Origin: an uncultured Kroppenstedtia sp.
GTDB lineage: Bacteria; Bacillota; Bacilli; Thermoactinomycetales; DSM-45169
Direction of reading: 5' to 3'
Assembly (NCBI GenBank): GCA_959600065.1
Contig: CAUGKZ010000149.1
Span: forward strand, 1 to 5,467
Length of the DNA: 5,467 nucleotides
The notes under the pieces were generated by a model, which saw only the letters and a list, made by a program, of their open reading frames with translations, searched no databases and was not told where the DNA came from. Position 1 is the first letter of the stretch. Every line of letters begins with the position of its first letter. Made by a program: the position numbers and the translations under genes. Positions 1 to 5,467 of this stretch are shown in pieces.

Positions 1-293
1 AAGTTCACGGGGAAGATGAGCTGGAACGAACCTTGGCGGCGGATCCCGATGTGCTGGGGATCAATAATCGGAATCTGCACACCTTTGAGACCGATCTGTC
101 AGTGACGGAGAGGTTGCGAAACCGAATTCCCGCTGCGATTCCAGTGATTGGAGAGAGCGGTGTCCATTCACGGAGAGATTTTCAACGCTTGGCCCGGGCA
201 GGAGTAGATGGGATTTTGGTAGGAGAATATCTGATGCGTCACGCTTCGCCCCGGGAAGCGGCAGAAAGTTTAACGACAGGGGTGCGAGCATGA
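1..293 (+). CDS. trpC: Indole-3-glycerol-phosphate synthase, C-terminal part (5' end outside window)
   Basis: This enzyme closes the ring of CdRP (carboxyphenylamino-deoxyribulose phosphate) with loss of CO2 to give indole-3-glycerol phosphate, the fourth step from chorismate to tryptophan, in the cytosol. Only the last 96 codons are present, reading from base 3 to a TGA at 291-293, so roughly the last third of a normal ~255-270 residue (beta/alpha)8 barrel is visible. Seen in the sequence: GINNRNL (visible residues 19-25), whose Asn is an active-site residue in this family; ESGVH (51-55), matching the conserved ESGI strand with its Glu and Ser; and the late phosphate-site strand ILVGEYLMR (71-79). 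The protein ends 17 residues later, as is usual. The N-terminal part with the catalytic lysines is outside the window and cannot be judged. The stop overlaps the trpF start (ATGA), which points to translational coupling. Identification is firm from the motifs and from trpF-trpB-trpA downstream. Confidence 0.96.
   Translation, partial: VHGEDELERTLAADPDVLGINNRNLHTFETDLSVTERLRNRIPAAIPVIGESGVHSRRDFQRLARAGVDGILVGEYLMRHASPREAAESLTTGVRA
278..282 (+). promoter_or_regulatory. Ribosome binding site of trpF
   Basis: AGGGG lies inside the last codons of trpC, 7 bases before the ATG at 290. The spacing supports this ATG as the trpF start, even though it overlaps the trpC stop. Confidence 0.6.
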
Positions 294-949
294 GTCCCAC
301 TTTTGTCAAAGTGTGTGGACTGCGCTCGCCGGAGGATGCCGAGAAGCTGGAGGGTCTCGATGTTACCGCCGCCGGGTTGATTTTCGTCCCAGGCCGCCAT
401 CGTCAGGTGACCCCTGAAGAGGGGGCGGCGATTGCGGCTCATCTTCCCCGGGGGGTGCTGAAGGCAGGGGTGTTTATCAATCCGACCCAGAAGGAGTTGT
501 TGTCTGTACTGGATCAGGTTCCTCTGGATCTGATTCAGCTCCACGGGGAGGAGTCTCCGCAGTTTTGCGAGTGGCTGAAGGAGCAAGGGCAGGTCCACGT
601 GGTGAAGGTGTTCCACATGGGGGAAAGCTTGCCTGTTTCTTGGGAGGAGTATGCTCCTTATATCGATGCGGTTCTATTGGATTCTTCCACAGGCCAAAAG
701 CGGGGGGGAACGGGGAAGAGCTTCCCCTGGCAATGGATTCCGAATGAAAAAAAGCGTTGGCGGCGCTGGGAGCTTCCGGTTTGGGTGGCAGGCGGGCTCT
801 CTCCTGACAATGTGGAGAGGCTGTTGCAGGAGTATGCTCCCGACGGCGTGGATGTTTCCGGTGGGGTGGAGATGAAGGGTGGGAAAGATCGGAATAAAAT
901 CAGTCAGTTCGTGGAGAGGGTGAGGCAGTATGACCGTCAAAACCATTAA
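290..949 (+). CDS. trpF: Phosphoribosylanthranilate isomerase
   Basis: TrpF performs the Amadori rearrangement of N-(5-phosphoribosyl)anthranilate to CdRP, the substrate of TrpC; it is a cytosolic (beta/alpha)8 barrel. The 219-residue length is normal for a stand-alone bacterial TrpF. Visible landmarks in order: KVCGLRS (residues 7-13) with the general-base Cys9; the RHRQVTPEE segment (36-44), where Arg38 aligns with the arginine of the usual SKR motif; IQLHGEE (82-88); LLDSS (129-133) with the general-acid Asp131; [10 protein letters not shown] (138-147); the first phosphate-site strand [10 protein letters not shown] (166-175); and GVDVSGGVE (186-194) followed by KGGKD, matching the usual PGxKD. 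Both catalytic residues are present, so the enzyme should be active. The ATG at 290 overlaps the trpC stop by 4 bases and has an AGGGG site 7 bases upstream. The 3' end overlaps trpB by 20 bases. A G7 run (702-708) and an A7 run (747-753) do not break the frame. Confidence 0.97.
   Translation: MSPTFVKVCGLRSPEDAEKLEGLDVTAAGLIFVPGRHRQVTPEEGAAIAAHLPRGVLKAGVFINPTQKELLSVLDQVPLDLIQLHGEESPQFCEWLKEQGQVHVVKVFHMGESLPVSWEEYAPYIDAVLLDSSTGQKRGGTGKSFPWQWIPNEKKRWRRWELPVWVAGGLSPDNVERLLQEYAPDGVDVSGGVEMKGGKDRNKISQFVERVRQYDRQNH
914..925 (+). promoter_or_regulatory. Ribosome binding site of trpB within the end of trpF
   Basis: GAGAGGGTGAGG sits in the last codons of trpF. Its GAGAGGG part ends 9 bases, and its final GAGG part 4 bases, before the trpB ATG at 930. 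Either register gives a usable Shine-Dalgarno match and supports the overlapping start. Confidence 0.55.
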
Positions 950-2138
950 ATCTCGATCGGCGGATTCTTTGGGCCGGTTTGGCAAGTTCGGGGGGCGCTT
1001 TGTCCCTGAGACGCTGATGACGGCACTGACCGAATTGGAGGCCGGATTCCGGTCTGCTCAGGCGGATGCCGAGTTCCAAGAGGAGTTGAAAAGGCTCCTG
1101 CAGGAGTACTCCGGACGGCCAACCCCGCTGACTTTGGCACAGGGACTAACAGAGTGGGCGGGTGGGGCCCGCATCTACCTGAAGCGGGAAGATCTGAACC
1201 ACACCGGGGCCCATAAGATCAACAACACCTTGGGACAAGGGTTGCTAGCCAGGCGGATGGGGAAGCGAAGGCTGATTGCAGAGACTGGTGCCGGTCAGCA
1301 TGGTGTAGCTTCAGCTACGGTAGCGGCTCTCCTGGGGATGGAGTGTAAAGTGTTCATGGGAGAGGAGGATGTTCGCCGGCAGCAACTGAATGTGTTTCGG
1401 ATGGAGCTGTTGGGGGCGGAGGTGATCCCGGTGACCTCAGGTACCCGCACCCTGAAAGATGCGACCAATGAAGCGATCCGCCATTGGGTCTCCCACGTAG
1501 AGGATACCTTCTACTTGATCGGATCGGTGGTAGGTCCCCACCCCTATCCGGAGATGGTGCGTCATTTTCAACGGGTGATCGGGGATGAAACCCGAAGTCA
1601 GGTGCTGGAAAAGGAAGGGCGTCTTCCTGATGAGGTGGTGGCCTGCGTCGGAGGGGGTTCCAATGCGATCGGGATGTTTACCGCCTTTCTGGAAGATCCT
1701 TCAGTTCATCTACACGGTGTGGAGGCAGCAGGGGAGGGGATTTCCAGCCATCGTCATGCAGCCTCGCTGACGATGGGGTCGCCGGGGGTGATTCACGGTG
1801 CCCTCACCTACCTGTTACAGGATGAACATGGCCAGATCCTGCCCGCCCATTCAATCTCCGCGGGGCTGGATTATCCGGGAGTGGGGCCGGAACATGCTGA
1901 TTTGAAGGAAAAGGGGCGTGTTCGTTACACGACGGCGGAGGATGGAGAAGCCTTGGAAGCGGTCCGCCTGCTCTCCCGGAAGGAAGGAATTTTACCGGCC
2001 CTGGAATCGGCTCATGCGGTAGCCGAAGCGATCAAGCTGGCACAGCAGGGGGATCCCGATTCCTTAGTGGTGATCTGCTTGTCGGGACGGGGCGACAAGG
2101 ATGTGGATTCAATTCGGCAAGGTCTGGAGGGATTGTGA
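930..2138 (+). CDS. trpB: Tryptophan synthase beta chain
   Basis: TrpB is the PLP enzyme that condenses indole, channelled from TrpA, with L-serine to give L-tryptophan; it works as an alpha2-beta2 complex with the next gene product. At 402 residues it has the usual length for the classic TrpB1 type. Visible features: [10 protein letters not shown] (20-29), typical of the N-terminus; [15 protein letters not shown] (85-99) with the PLP Schiff-base Lys96; AETGAGQHG (117-125) with Glu118, equivalent to the catalytic Glu109 of E. coli; the PLP-phosphate loop GGGSNA (241-246); [10 protein letters not shown] (313-322); and LSGRGDKD (384-391), where Ser385 corresponds to the serine that contacts the PLP ring nitrogen. 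All key residues are present, with a constant offset from the E. coli numbering, so the gene is intact. The start overlaps trpF by 20 bases. The stop is shared with the trpA start region, as expected for subunits made in equal amounts. Confidence 0.98.
   Translation: MTVKTIKSRSADSLGRFGKFGGRFVPETLMTALTELEAGFRSAQADAEFQEELKRLLQEYSGRPTPLTLAQGLTEWAGGARIYLKREDLNHTGAHKINNTLGQGLLARRMGKRRLIAETGAGQHGVASATVAALLGMECKVFMGEEDVRRQQLNVFRMELLGAEVIPVTSGTRTLKDATNEAIRHWVSHVEDTFYLIGSVVGPHPYPEMVRHFQRVIGDETRSQVLEKEGRLPDEVVACVGGGSNAIGMFTAFLEDPSVHLHGVEAAGEGISSHRHAASLTMGSPGVIHGALTYLLQDEHGQILPAHSISAGLDYPGVGPEHADLKEKGRVRYTTAEDGEALEAVRLLSRKEGILPALESAHAVAEAIKLAQQGDPDSLVVICLSGRGDKDVDSIRQGLEGL
2126..2131 (+). promoter_or_regulatory. 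Ribosome binding site deciding the trpA start
   Basis: GGAGGG ends 6 bases before the ATG at 2138 but only 3 bases before the in-frame GTG at 2135. The spacing favours the ATG as the trpA initiation codon. The site lies in the last codons of trpB. Confidence 0.7.
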
Positions 2139-2956
2139 TGAGAATTGAAGCAGCTTTTAAAAGCGAGGAACGGCTTCCGCTGATCCCCTTTATTACGGCG
2201 GGGGATCCCTCCTTGGAGGTGACGCTGGATGTGATCCGATTGTTGGATAAAGAAAAGGTGACCGCTATCGAGTTGGGAGTGCCTTATTCCGATCCACTGG
2301 CCGACGGCCCGGTGATCCAGTCCGCTTCAGAACGTGCCTTGTCACAAGGGGTGACACTGACCCGGGTGCTGGAATTAGCCCGCACAGCCCGGGAAATGGG
2401 GGTGACAACGCCTCTGGTTCTTTTTTCTTATTACAATCCCATCTTCCGCTTCGGTGAGGAGGCATTGGTGGATAGGGCCTACTTTTCGGGTCTGAACGGG
2501 ATGATCATCCCGGATCTCCCTTGGGAGGAAGGGCGCAGGTTTTCCCAACTGGCCGGCGAGAGGGGGATGGATCTGATTCCGCTGGTGGCCCCGACTTCTC
2601 AGGAGCGAATCCGCCGCATTGTCTCTGATGCCCGAGGGTTTGTCTACTGTGTCTCCTCCATGGGAACCACGGGGATGCGGCAACACTTTTCTGCGGGGGT
2701 GGAGTCGTTCCTGGATGCGGTACGGGAATATAGTCCCGTGCCGACCGCAGTGGGATTTGGGATCTCCCGTTCCGAGCAGGTCCGACATTTCCTCCATCAT
2801 GCGGATGCAGCTGTGGTGGGAAGTGCTTTGGTCCGGCTCATCGCAGCTAAAGGGGATCGATTGCAGGATTGCAATCGCAAGGCGCAGGCTGTGGCTGAGA
2901 TCCGAGAGTCGATCCGGGATTTGGCCGCATTTCCACTTCCATCCCCTAAAGGTTAA
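2138..2956 (+). CDS. trpA: Tryptophan synthase alpha chain
   Basis: TrpA splits indole-3-glycerol phosphate into indole and glyceraldehyde 3-phosphate and passes the indole to TrpB through the intersubunit tunnel. From the ATG at 2138 it has 272 residues, within the normal range. Landmarks: PFITAGDP (17-24); AIELGVPYSDPLADGP (43-58) with catalytic Glu45 and Asp56, spaced 11 apart as Glu49 and Asp60 are in E. coli; YYNP (98-101); IPDLPWEE (124-131); APTSQERI (151-158); the mobile loop region VSSMGTTGMR (172-181); AVGFGIS (204-210); and the phosphate-binding strand VVGSALV (226-232). The loop motif is GTTG where GVTG is usual, a mild change that keeps the second, conserved Thr. An in-frame GTG at 2135 would add one Met and give a 4-base overlap with trpB, but the ribosome site spacing and codon strength favour the ATG, which shares one base with the trpB TGA. 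The gene is followed by a terminator and ends the trp block. Confidence 0.97.
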   Translation: MRIEAAFKSEERLPLIPFITAGDPSLEVTLDVIRLLDKEKVTAIELGVPYSDPLADGPVIQSASERALSQGVTLTRVLELARTAREMGVTTPLVLFSYYNPIFRFGEEALVDRAYFSGLNGMIIPDLPWEEGRRFSQLAGERGMDLIPLVAPTSQERIRRIVSDARGFVYCVSSMGTTGMRQHFSAGVESFLDAVREYSPVPTAVGFGISRSEQVRHFLHHADAAVVGSALVRLIAAKGDRLQDCNRKAQAVAEIRESIRDLAAFPLPSPKG

Positions 2957-2965
2957 ATCATTTCC

Positions 2966-2998
2966 ATCCCGTGCACATCGGGCACGGGATTTTTCTTT
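2966..2998 (+). terminator. Rho-independent terminator after trpA
   Basis: A perfect 9-base-pair stem (ATCCCGTGC at 2966-2974 with GCACGGGAT at 2982-2990) closes a 7-base loop (2975-2981) and runs straight into TTTTTCTTT (2990-2998). Six of the nine pairs are G-C. It lies 9 bases after the trpA stop and 51 bases before hisC, inside what is a continuous supraoperon in B. subtilis. It may stop most or only part of the trp transcription. I infer termination from structure; the efficiency cannot be read from the sequence. Confidence 0.85.
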
Positions 2999-3018
2999 GT
3001 CTCGCAGTATTGTAAGAT
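2990..3018 (+). promoter_or_regulatory. Weak candidate sigma-A promoter for hisC-tyrA-aroA
   Basis: TAAGAT at 3013-3018 is a 4-of-6 match to the -10 consensus TATAAT, and a TG pair lies directly before it. The hexamer at 17-base spacing, TTTTTC (2990-2995), is a poor -35 match and is itself the U-tract of the terminator. A start near 3025 would leave a leader of about 25 bases, just enough for the hisC ribosome site. The context, a terminator followed directly by a gene, argues that a promoter should be here or inside trpA. The sequence match alone is weak. Confidence 0.25.
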
Positions 3019-3033
3019 AGAAAGAAAAAGAAT

Positions 3034-3042
3034 GGAGAGAGG
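3034..3042 (+). promoter_or_regulatory. Ribosome binding site of hisC
   Basis: GGAGAGAGG ends 7 bases before the ATG at 3050. It is a strong site lying in an A/G-rich leader outside any coding region, so hisC can be translated independently of trpA. Confidence 0.75.
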
Positions 3043-3049
3043 AATCTAG

Positions 3050-4153
3050 ATGGAAGGAAAAGATGCCCTGCGGGGCCTGCCGGTGTACCAACCGGGAAAG
3101 TCACTGGAAGAAGTGAAACGGGAATTGGGGCTGTCTGAGGTGGTGAAGTTGGCCTCTAATGAAAACCCCTTTGGATGCTCACCCCAGGTGTGGGAAGCGT
3201 TGCAAGAGGAGAAGTTCCATACTCCCTTGTATCCGGAAGCAGAGGCACCGCAATTGCGGGCGGAGTTGGCCCAATTTCTTGGAGTGGATCCACAGCGGCT
3301 GGTTTTTGGGAATGGCTCTGACGAGATTGTGCAGATGATCGCTAGGGCTTATCTGGATCAAGGGGATGAAGCAATCATGGCTGATGTCACCTTCCCCAGA
3401 TATAAAACCCAGACGGTCATCGAAGGGGGAGTTCCAGTGGAGGTTCCCTTGAAAGAAGGGAGGCACGATCTGGAGGGGATGGCGGATGCGGTGACGGAAA
3501 GGACCCGACTGATTTGGATCTGCAACCCGAATAATCCAACGGGAACGATGGTTTCGGGAGCGGAATTGGAGGCATTTCTGGAGCGGTTGCCGGAACATGT
3601 GTTGGTGGTCGTGGATGAGGCCTATTTTGAGTATGTGGAGGATCCTTCTTATCCAGATTCCTTATCATTGTTGACACGAGATCCCCGATTGTTGGTGTTG
3701 CGTACTTTTTCCAAAATCTATGGTCTGGCTGCCTTTCGAATCGGCTATGGTGTCACTTCGGAGGGGATCGTAGGCGAGCTGAACAAAGTGAGGGAACCCT
3801 TTAACACCAACCGGATCGCCCAGCGGGCCGCTAGGGCAGCACTCGCTGATCAGGAGTTTATCCAACGCTGTCAAAAGGCCAACCGGGAGGGAATCGAGCA
3901 AATACAAGCTCAGCTGGTGGAGTGGGGTCTGTCCGCTTTTCCCACCCAGGGGAATTTTCTGTTGATCGACACGGGGCGGTCTGGCGACGAGGTGTATCAG
4001 TCTCTCCTCAAGCAAGGGATTATCGTTCGAGCGGGGGTAGCTCCGGGCTATCCGACGTACATTCGGGTGACGATTGGAAATGAAGAGCAGAACCGGCTGT
4101 TTTTGAAGGGATTGGCTGCCTGTCTGGAAAAACCCTTCGATGAACGGGGATGA
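3050..4153 (+). CDS. hisC: Histidinol-phosphate aminotransferase, probably also the aromatic aminotransferase
   Basis: This is a class I/II fold-type I PLP aminotransferase of the HisC family. The family reaction is transamination between histidinol phosphate and imidazole-acetol phosphate with glutamate/2-oxoglutarate. In B. subtilis the HisC encoded at this same operon position also makes tyrosine and phenylalanine from their keto acids. The 367-residue length is normal. Landmarks: YQPGKSLEEVKRELGL (13-28) and KLASNENPFG (33-42), typical of HisC; FGNGSDE (86-92); CNPNNPTGT (158-166); DEAYFEY (189-195) with the PLP-contacting Asp189 and Tyr192; TFSKIYGLAAFRIGYG (219-234) with the Schiff-base Lys222 and phosphate-binding Arg230; PFNTN (250-254); and YIRVTIG (337-343) with Arg339 as the likely substrate-carboxylate ligand. 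The gene is intact. It lies after the trpA terminator and directly before tyrA, whose product 4-hydroxyphenylpyruvate it can transaminate. The histidine role comes from the family, the aromatic role from family plus context; neither is proven here. Confidence 0.94.
   Translation: MEGKDALRGLPVYQPGKSLEEVKRELGLSEVVKLASNENPFGCSPQVWEALQEEKFHTPLYPEAEAPQLRAELAQFLGVDPQRLVFGNGSDEIVQMIARAYLDQGDEAIMADVTFPRYKTQTVIEGGVPVEVPLKEGRHDLEGMADAVTERTRLIWICNPNNPTGTMVSGAELEAFLERLPEHVLVVVDEAYFEYVEDPSYPDSLSLLTRDPRLLVLRTFSKIYGLAAFRIGYGVTSEGIVGELNKVREPFNTNRIAQRAARAALADQEFIQRCQKANREGIEQIQAQLVEWGLSAFPTQGNFLLIDTGRSGDEVYQSLLKQGIIVRAGVAPGYPTYIRVTIGNEEQNRLFLKGLAACLEKPFDERG
4146..4150 (+). promoter_or_regulatory. Ribosome binding site favouring the inner tyrA start
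   Basis: GGGGA, in the last codons of hisC, ends 7 bases before the ATG at 4158. The outer in-frame ATG at 4140 has only a weaker GGAAA (4126-4130) 9 bases upstream. This supports 4158 as the main start. Confidence 0.5.
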
Positions 4154-4157
4154 CAAG

Positions 4158-5264
4158 ATGAAAAAAGCGGCGGTGTTGGGAATCGGCTTGATCGGGGGCT
4201 CCTTGGCTCTCTGTTTGAAGGAACGGACCCCGCTGGCAGTCCACGGATTTGACGCATTAGAAGAATCCGTCGCGCTGGCGAAAGCAGCGGGGGTGATTGA
4301 TGAAGGGCACAGGCATCTGGAATCGGCAGTGGCGGATGCGGACGTGATCTTTCTCGCCGTTCCGGTGGGGTTTACCCCCCGCCTATTGAAACAGTTGGCG
4401 GATCTGCCGCTCAAGCGGGGTTGCATTATCACCGATGTGGGCAGTACCAAGGGAGAGATCGTTCGCTATGCTGTTGGATTGAACCACCTTGGGGGCATTT
4501 TCATCGGAGGTCACCCAATGGCCGGGTCTCACCGTTCCGGAGTGCAGGCGGCACAGTCGCTCTTATTTGAAAACGCCTATTATGTGTTGACTCCGTTACC
4601 GGAGACGCCCTTGCCAGAAGTGCAACGCCTCAGCCGGCTGTTGGAGCAGGCCACCCGGGCCCGGCTGGTGATTATGAACCCGGAACATCATGATCGGGTG
4701 GTGGGGGCGATCAGCCACCTTCCCCATATCGTGGCGGCTTCTCTGGTAAATCAGGTAGCAGACTATAATGCCTCCAACGAATGGTTTCATCGTCTGGCTG
4801 CCGGTGGTTTTCGGGATTTAACCCGTGTAGCCGCCAGCCATCCCGTGATGTGGCGGGACATTCTGCTGAGTAACCGGGAGAGTGTGCTGGCACTGTTGGA
4901 GGACTGGACTCGGGAGATGGAAGGAATCCGAAGAGCTGTCCAGGATCAAGATGCCCAGGCGATCGAAGCTTTTTTCCGCAAGGCGAAGGAGTCCCGGGAA
5001 GGGCTTCCTGAAGGACGCAGAGGGGCGCTCCCACCCCATTACGAATGTACTGTGGATGTGCCGGACACTCCCGGCGAAATCGCCCAGGTGGCTTATCTGT
5101 TGGCGGAGAAGGGAATCAATCTCCGGAATATCGGAGTGATCGAAAATCGTGAAGATCGAGCAGGAGTGCTTCGTCTGGTCTTTGACAACGAAGAGGAACT
5201 GACAAAGGCGGTGGTATGTCTGAAGGAGACTAGTTACCAGGTGTTTGATCCGAATGTGGATTAG
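4158..5264 (+). CDS. tyrA: Prephenate dehydrogenase with C-terminal ACT domain
   Basis: TyrA oxidatively decarboxylates prephenate to 4-hydroxyphenylpyruvate, the last step before transamination to tyrosine. From the ATG at 4158 it has 368 residues, close to the B. subtilis protein. An N-terminal Rossmann fold shows GIGLIGGS (8-15) and, at the end of strand 2, Asp32, which suggests NAD rather than NADP. Catalytic-domain landmarks: DVGSTKG (93-99) with Ser96; [12 protein letters not shown] (117-128) with the catalytic His119; SHLPH (186-190) with His187; and [14 protein letters not shown] (222-235) with Arg223 and Trp232, which line the prephenate pocket in known structures. Residues ~296-368 ([20 protein letters not shown] onward) form an ACT domain, as in Bacillus TyrA, and this probably carries allosteric feedback by tyrosine. 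The protein lacks a chorismate mutase domain. An in-frame ATG at 4140 would add six residues and overlap hisC by 14 bases. I prefer 4158 because the Rossmann strand begins right after it and it has the better ribosome site. Confidence 0.96.
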   Translation: MKKAAVLGIGLIGGSLALCLKERTPLAVHGFDALEESVALAKAAGVIDEGHRHLESAVADADVIFLAVPVGFTPRLLKQLADLPLKRGCIITDVGSTKGEIVRYAVGLNHLGGIFIGGHPMAGSHRSGVQAAQSLLFENAYYVLTPLPETPLPEVQRLSRLLEQATRARLVIMNPEHHDRVVGAISHLPHIVAASLVNQVADYNASNEWFHRLAAGGFRDLTRVAASHPVMWRDILLSNRESVLALLEDWTREMEGIRRAVQDQDAQAIEAFFRKAKESREGLPEGRRGALPPHYECTVDVPDTPGEIAQVAYLLAEKGINLRNIGVIENREDRAGVLRLVFDNEEELTKAVVCLKETSYQVFDPNVD

Positions 5265-5265
5265 A

Positions 5266-5271
5266 GGGAGG
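5266..5271 (+). promoter_or_regulatory. Ribosome binding site of aroA
   Basis: GGGAGG lies between the tyrA stop and aroA, 7 bases before the ATG at 5279. An in-frame GTG at 5273 is only one base from the site, so it is unlikely to be the start. Confidence 0.75.
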
Positions 5272-5278
5272 CGTGGCT

Positions 5279-5467
5279 ATGGAAGTGTTACAGATTGAAG
5301 AACGAAGGGATCTCCGGGGGGAAGTCCGGGTTCCGGGGGATAAATCAATTTCCCACCGGGCGGTGATGTTTGGGGCTATCGCGGAAGGGAGAAGCCGGGT
5401 GGAGGGTTTTCTCCCTGGGAAGGACTGTCTCAGTACTATCGAATGTTTTCGCCGAATGGGGGTGAAC
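5279..5467 (+). CDS. aroA: 3-phosphoshikimate 1-carboxyvinyltransferase (EPSP synthase), N-terminal part
   Basis: EPSP synthase transfers the enolpyruvyl group of PEP to shikimate 3-phosphate, the sixth step of the shikimate pathway to chorismate. Only the first 63 codons are present, out of about 430 normally, and the frame is open to the window end. Visible motifs: [16 protein letters not shown] (18-33), with Lys22, Ser23 and Arg27 matching the substrate-binding Lys, Ser and Arg of the E. coli enzyme, and [19 protein letters not shown] (44-62), including Asp49. The GDKS form of the first motif, rather than the E. coli GSKS, and the close likeness to B. subtilis EPSP synthase (named aroE there) place it with the Bacillus-like enzymes, often grouped as class II. 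That class assignment cannot be confirmed without the rest of the gene. It starts 14 bases after tyrA and is presumably cotranscribed with hisC and tyrA. Confidence 0.95.
   Translation, partial: MEVLQIEERRDLRGEVRVPGDKSISHRAVMFGAIAEGRSRVEGFLPGKDCLSTIECFRRMGVN

Noticed and set aside
702..753. G7 run (702-708) and A7 run (747-753) in trpF as frameshift or programmed slippage sites.
   Set aside because: The trpF frame stays open and family motifs occur in the same frame before (LLDSS) and after (VAGGL) the runs. No alternative product of interest is seen.
2375..3091. A 238-codon open frame on the minus strand across trpA and the intergenic gap.
   Set aside because: It lies opposite the well-supported trpA and across the terminator. 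Its translation is rich in Arg, His, Ser and Pro without any recognisable motif, as is typical of antisense shadows of G/C-rich genes.
4150..4161. ATGA at the hisC stop as a coupled tyrA start.
   Set aside because: The ATG at 4150 is out of frame with tyrA and meets a TGA after three codons.
3665..4450. A 261-codon open frame on the minus strand opposite hisC and tyrA.
   Set aside because: It spans the junction of two conserved genes on the other strand, has no recognisable domain and no ribosome site that I could support. It is best seen as an antisense shadow.
1..5467. A hidden accessory or mobile system (defence, CRISPR, insertion sequence, att site, RNA gene).
   Set aside because: Nearly every base is covered by conserved biosynthetic genes. 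I saw no repeat array, transposase, terminal inverted repeats or tRNA-like fold, and the only gap of note, 93 bases, is explained by a terminator and the hisC leader.

Overview
The window is a compact, fully plus-strand stretch of aromatic amino acid biosynthesis genes: trpC (3' end only) - trpF - trpB - trpA - hisC - tyrA - aroA (5' end only). The first four make the last steps of tryptophan synthesis. The next two make tyrosine, and HisC probably also phenylalanine. The last makes EPSP on the common route to chorismate. Gene order, gene content and protein motifs match the second half of the Bacillus subtilis-type trp 'supraoperon' (trpEDCFBA-hisC-tyrA-aroE, where B. subtilis aroE is EPSP synthase, called aroA here). 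The host is therefore almost certainly a Bacillales-type Firmicute. The G/C-rich sequence with many G/C-ending codons, strong GGAGG-like ribosome sites and Bacillus-like proteins would fit a family such as Thermoactinomycetaceae, but that narrower placement is inference from general impression only.

Layout. Bases 1-293 hold the last 96 codons of trpC. trpF (290-949) overlaps trpC by 4 bases, trpB (930-2138) overlaps trpF by 20 bases, and trpA begins on the trpB stop codon. This is a tightly coupled translational unit. After trpA there is a 93-base gap, the only real intergenic region. It holds a good intrinsic terminator (2966-2998), a weak promoter-like sequence and a strong ribosome site before hisC (3050-4153). 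tyrA follows with either a 14-base overlap or a 4-base gap depending on the start, and aroA starts 14 bases after tyrA and runs off the window end.

How the genes work together. TrpC and TrpF convert phosphoribosylanthranilate through CdRP to indole-3-glycerol phosphate, and the TrpA/TrpB complex turns that plus serine into tryptophan. AroA supplies the pathway leading to chorismate. TyrA oxidises prephenate to 4-hydroxyphenylpyruvate, and HisC can transaminate it to tyrosine, and phenylpyruvate to phenylalanine, besides its histidine role. The terminator between trpA and hisC suggests that the trp part and the hisC-tyrA-aroA part can be transcribed to different levels. The leader region that would show TRAP or T-box control lies upstream of the window.

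All five complete genes look intact, with their key catalytic residues. I found no mobile element, CRISPR array, RNA gene or unexplained coding region, and no sign of a novel system. The points worth a second look are the terminator that splits the supraoperon, a perfect hairpin within the end of trpA, two start-codon choices and a few motif substitutions.
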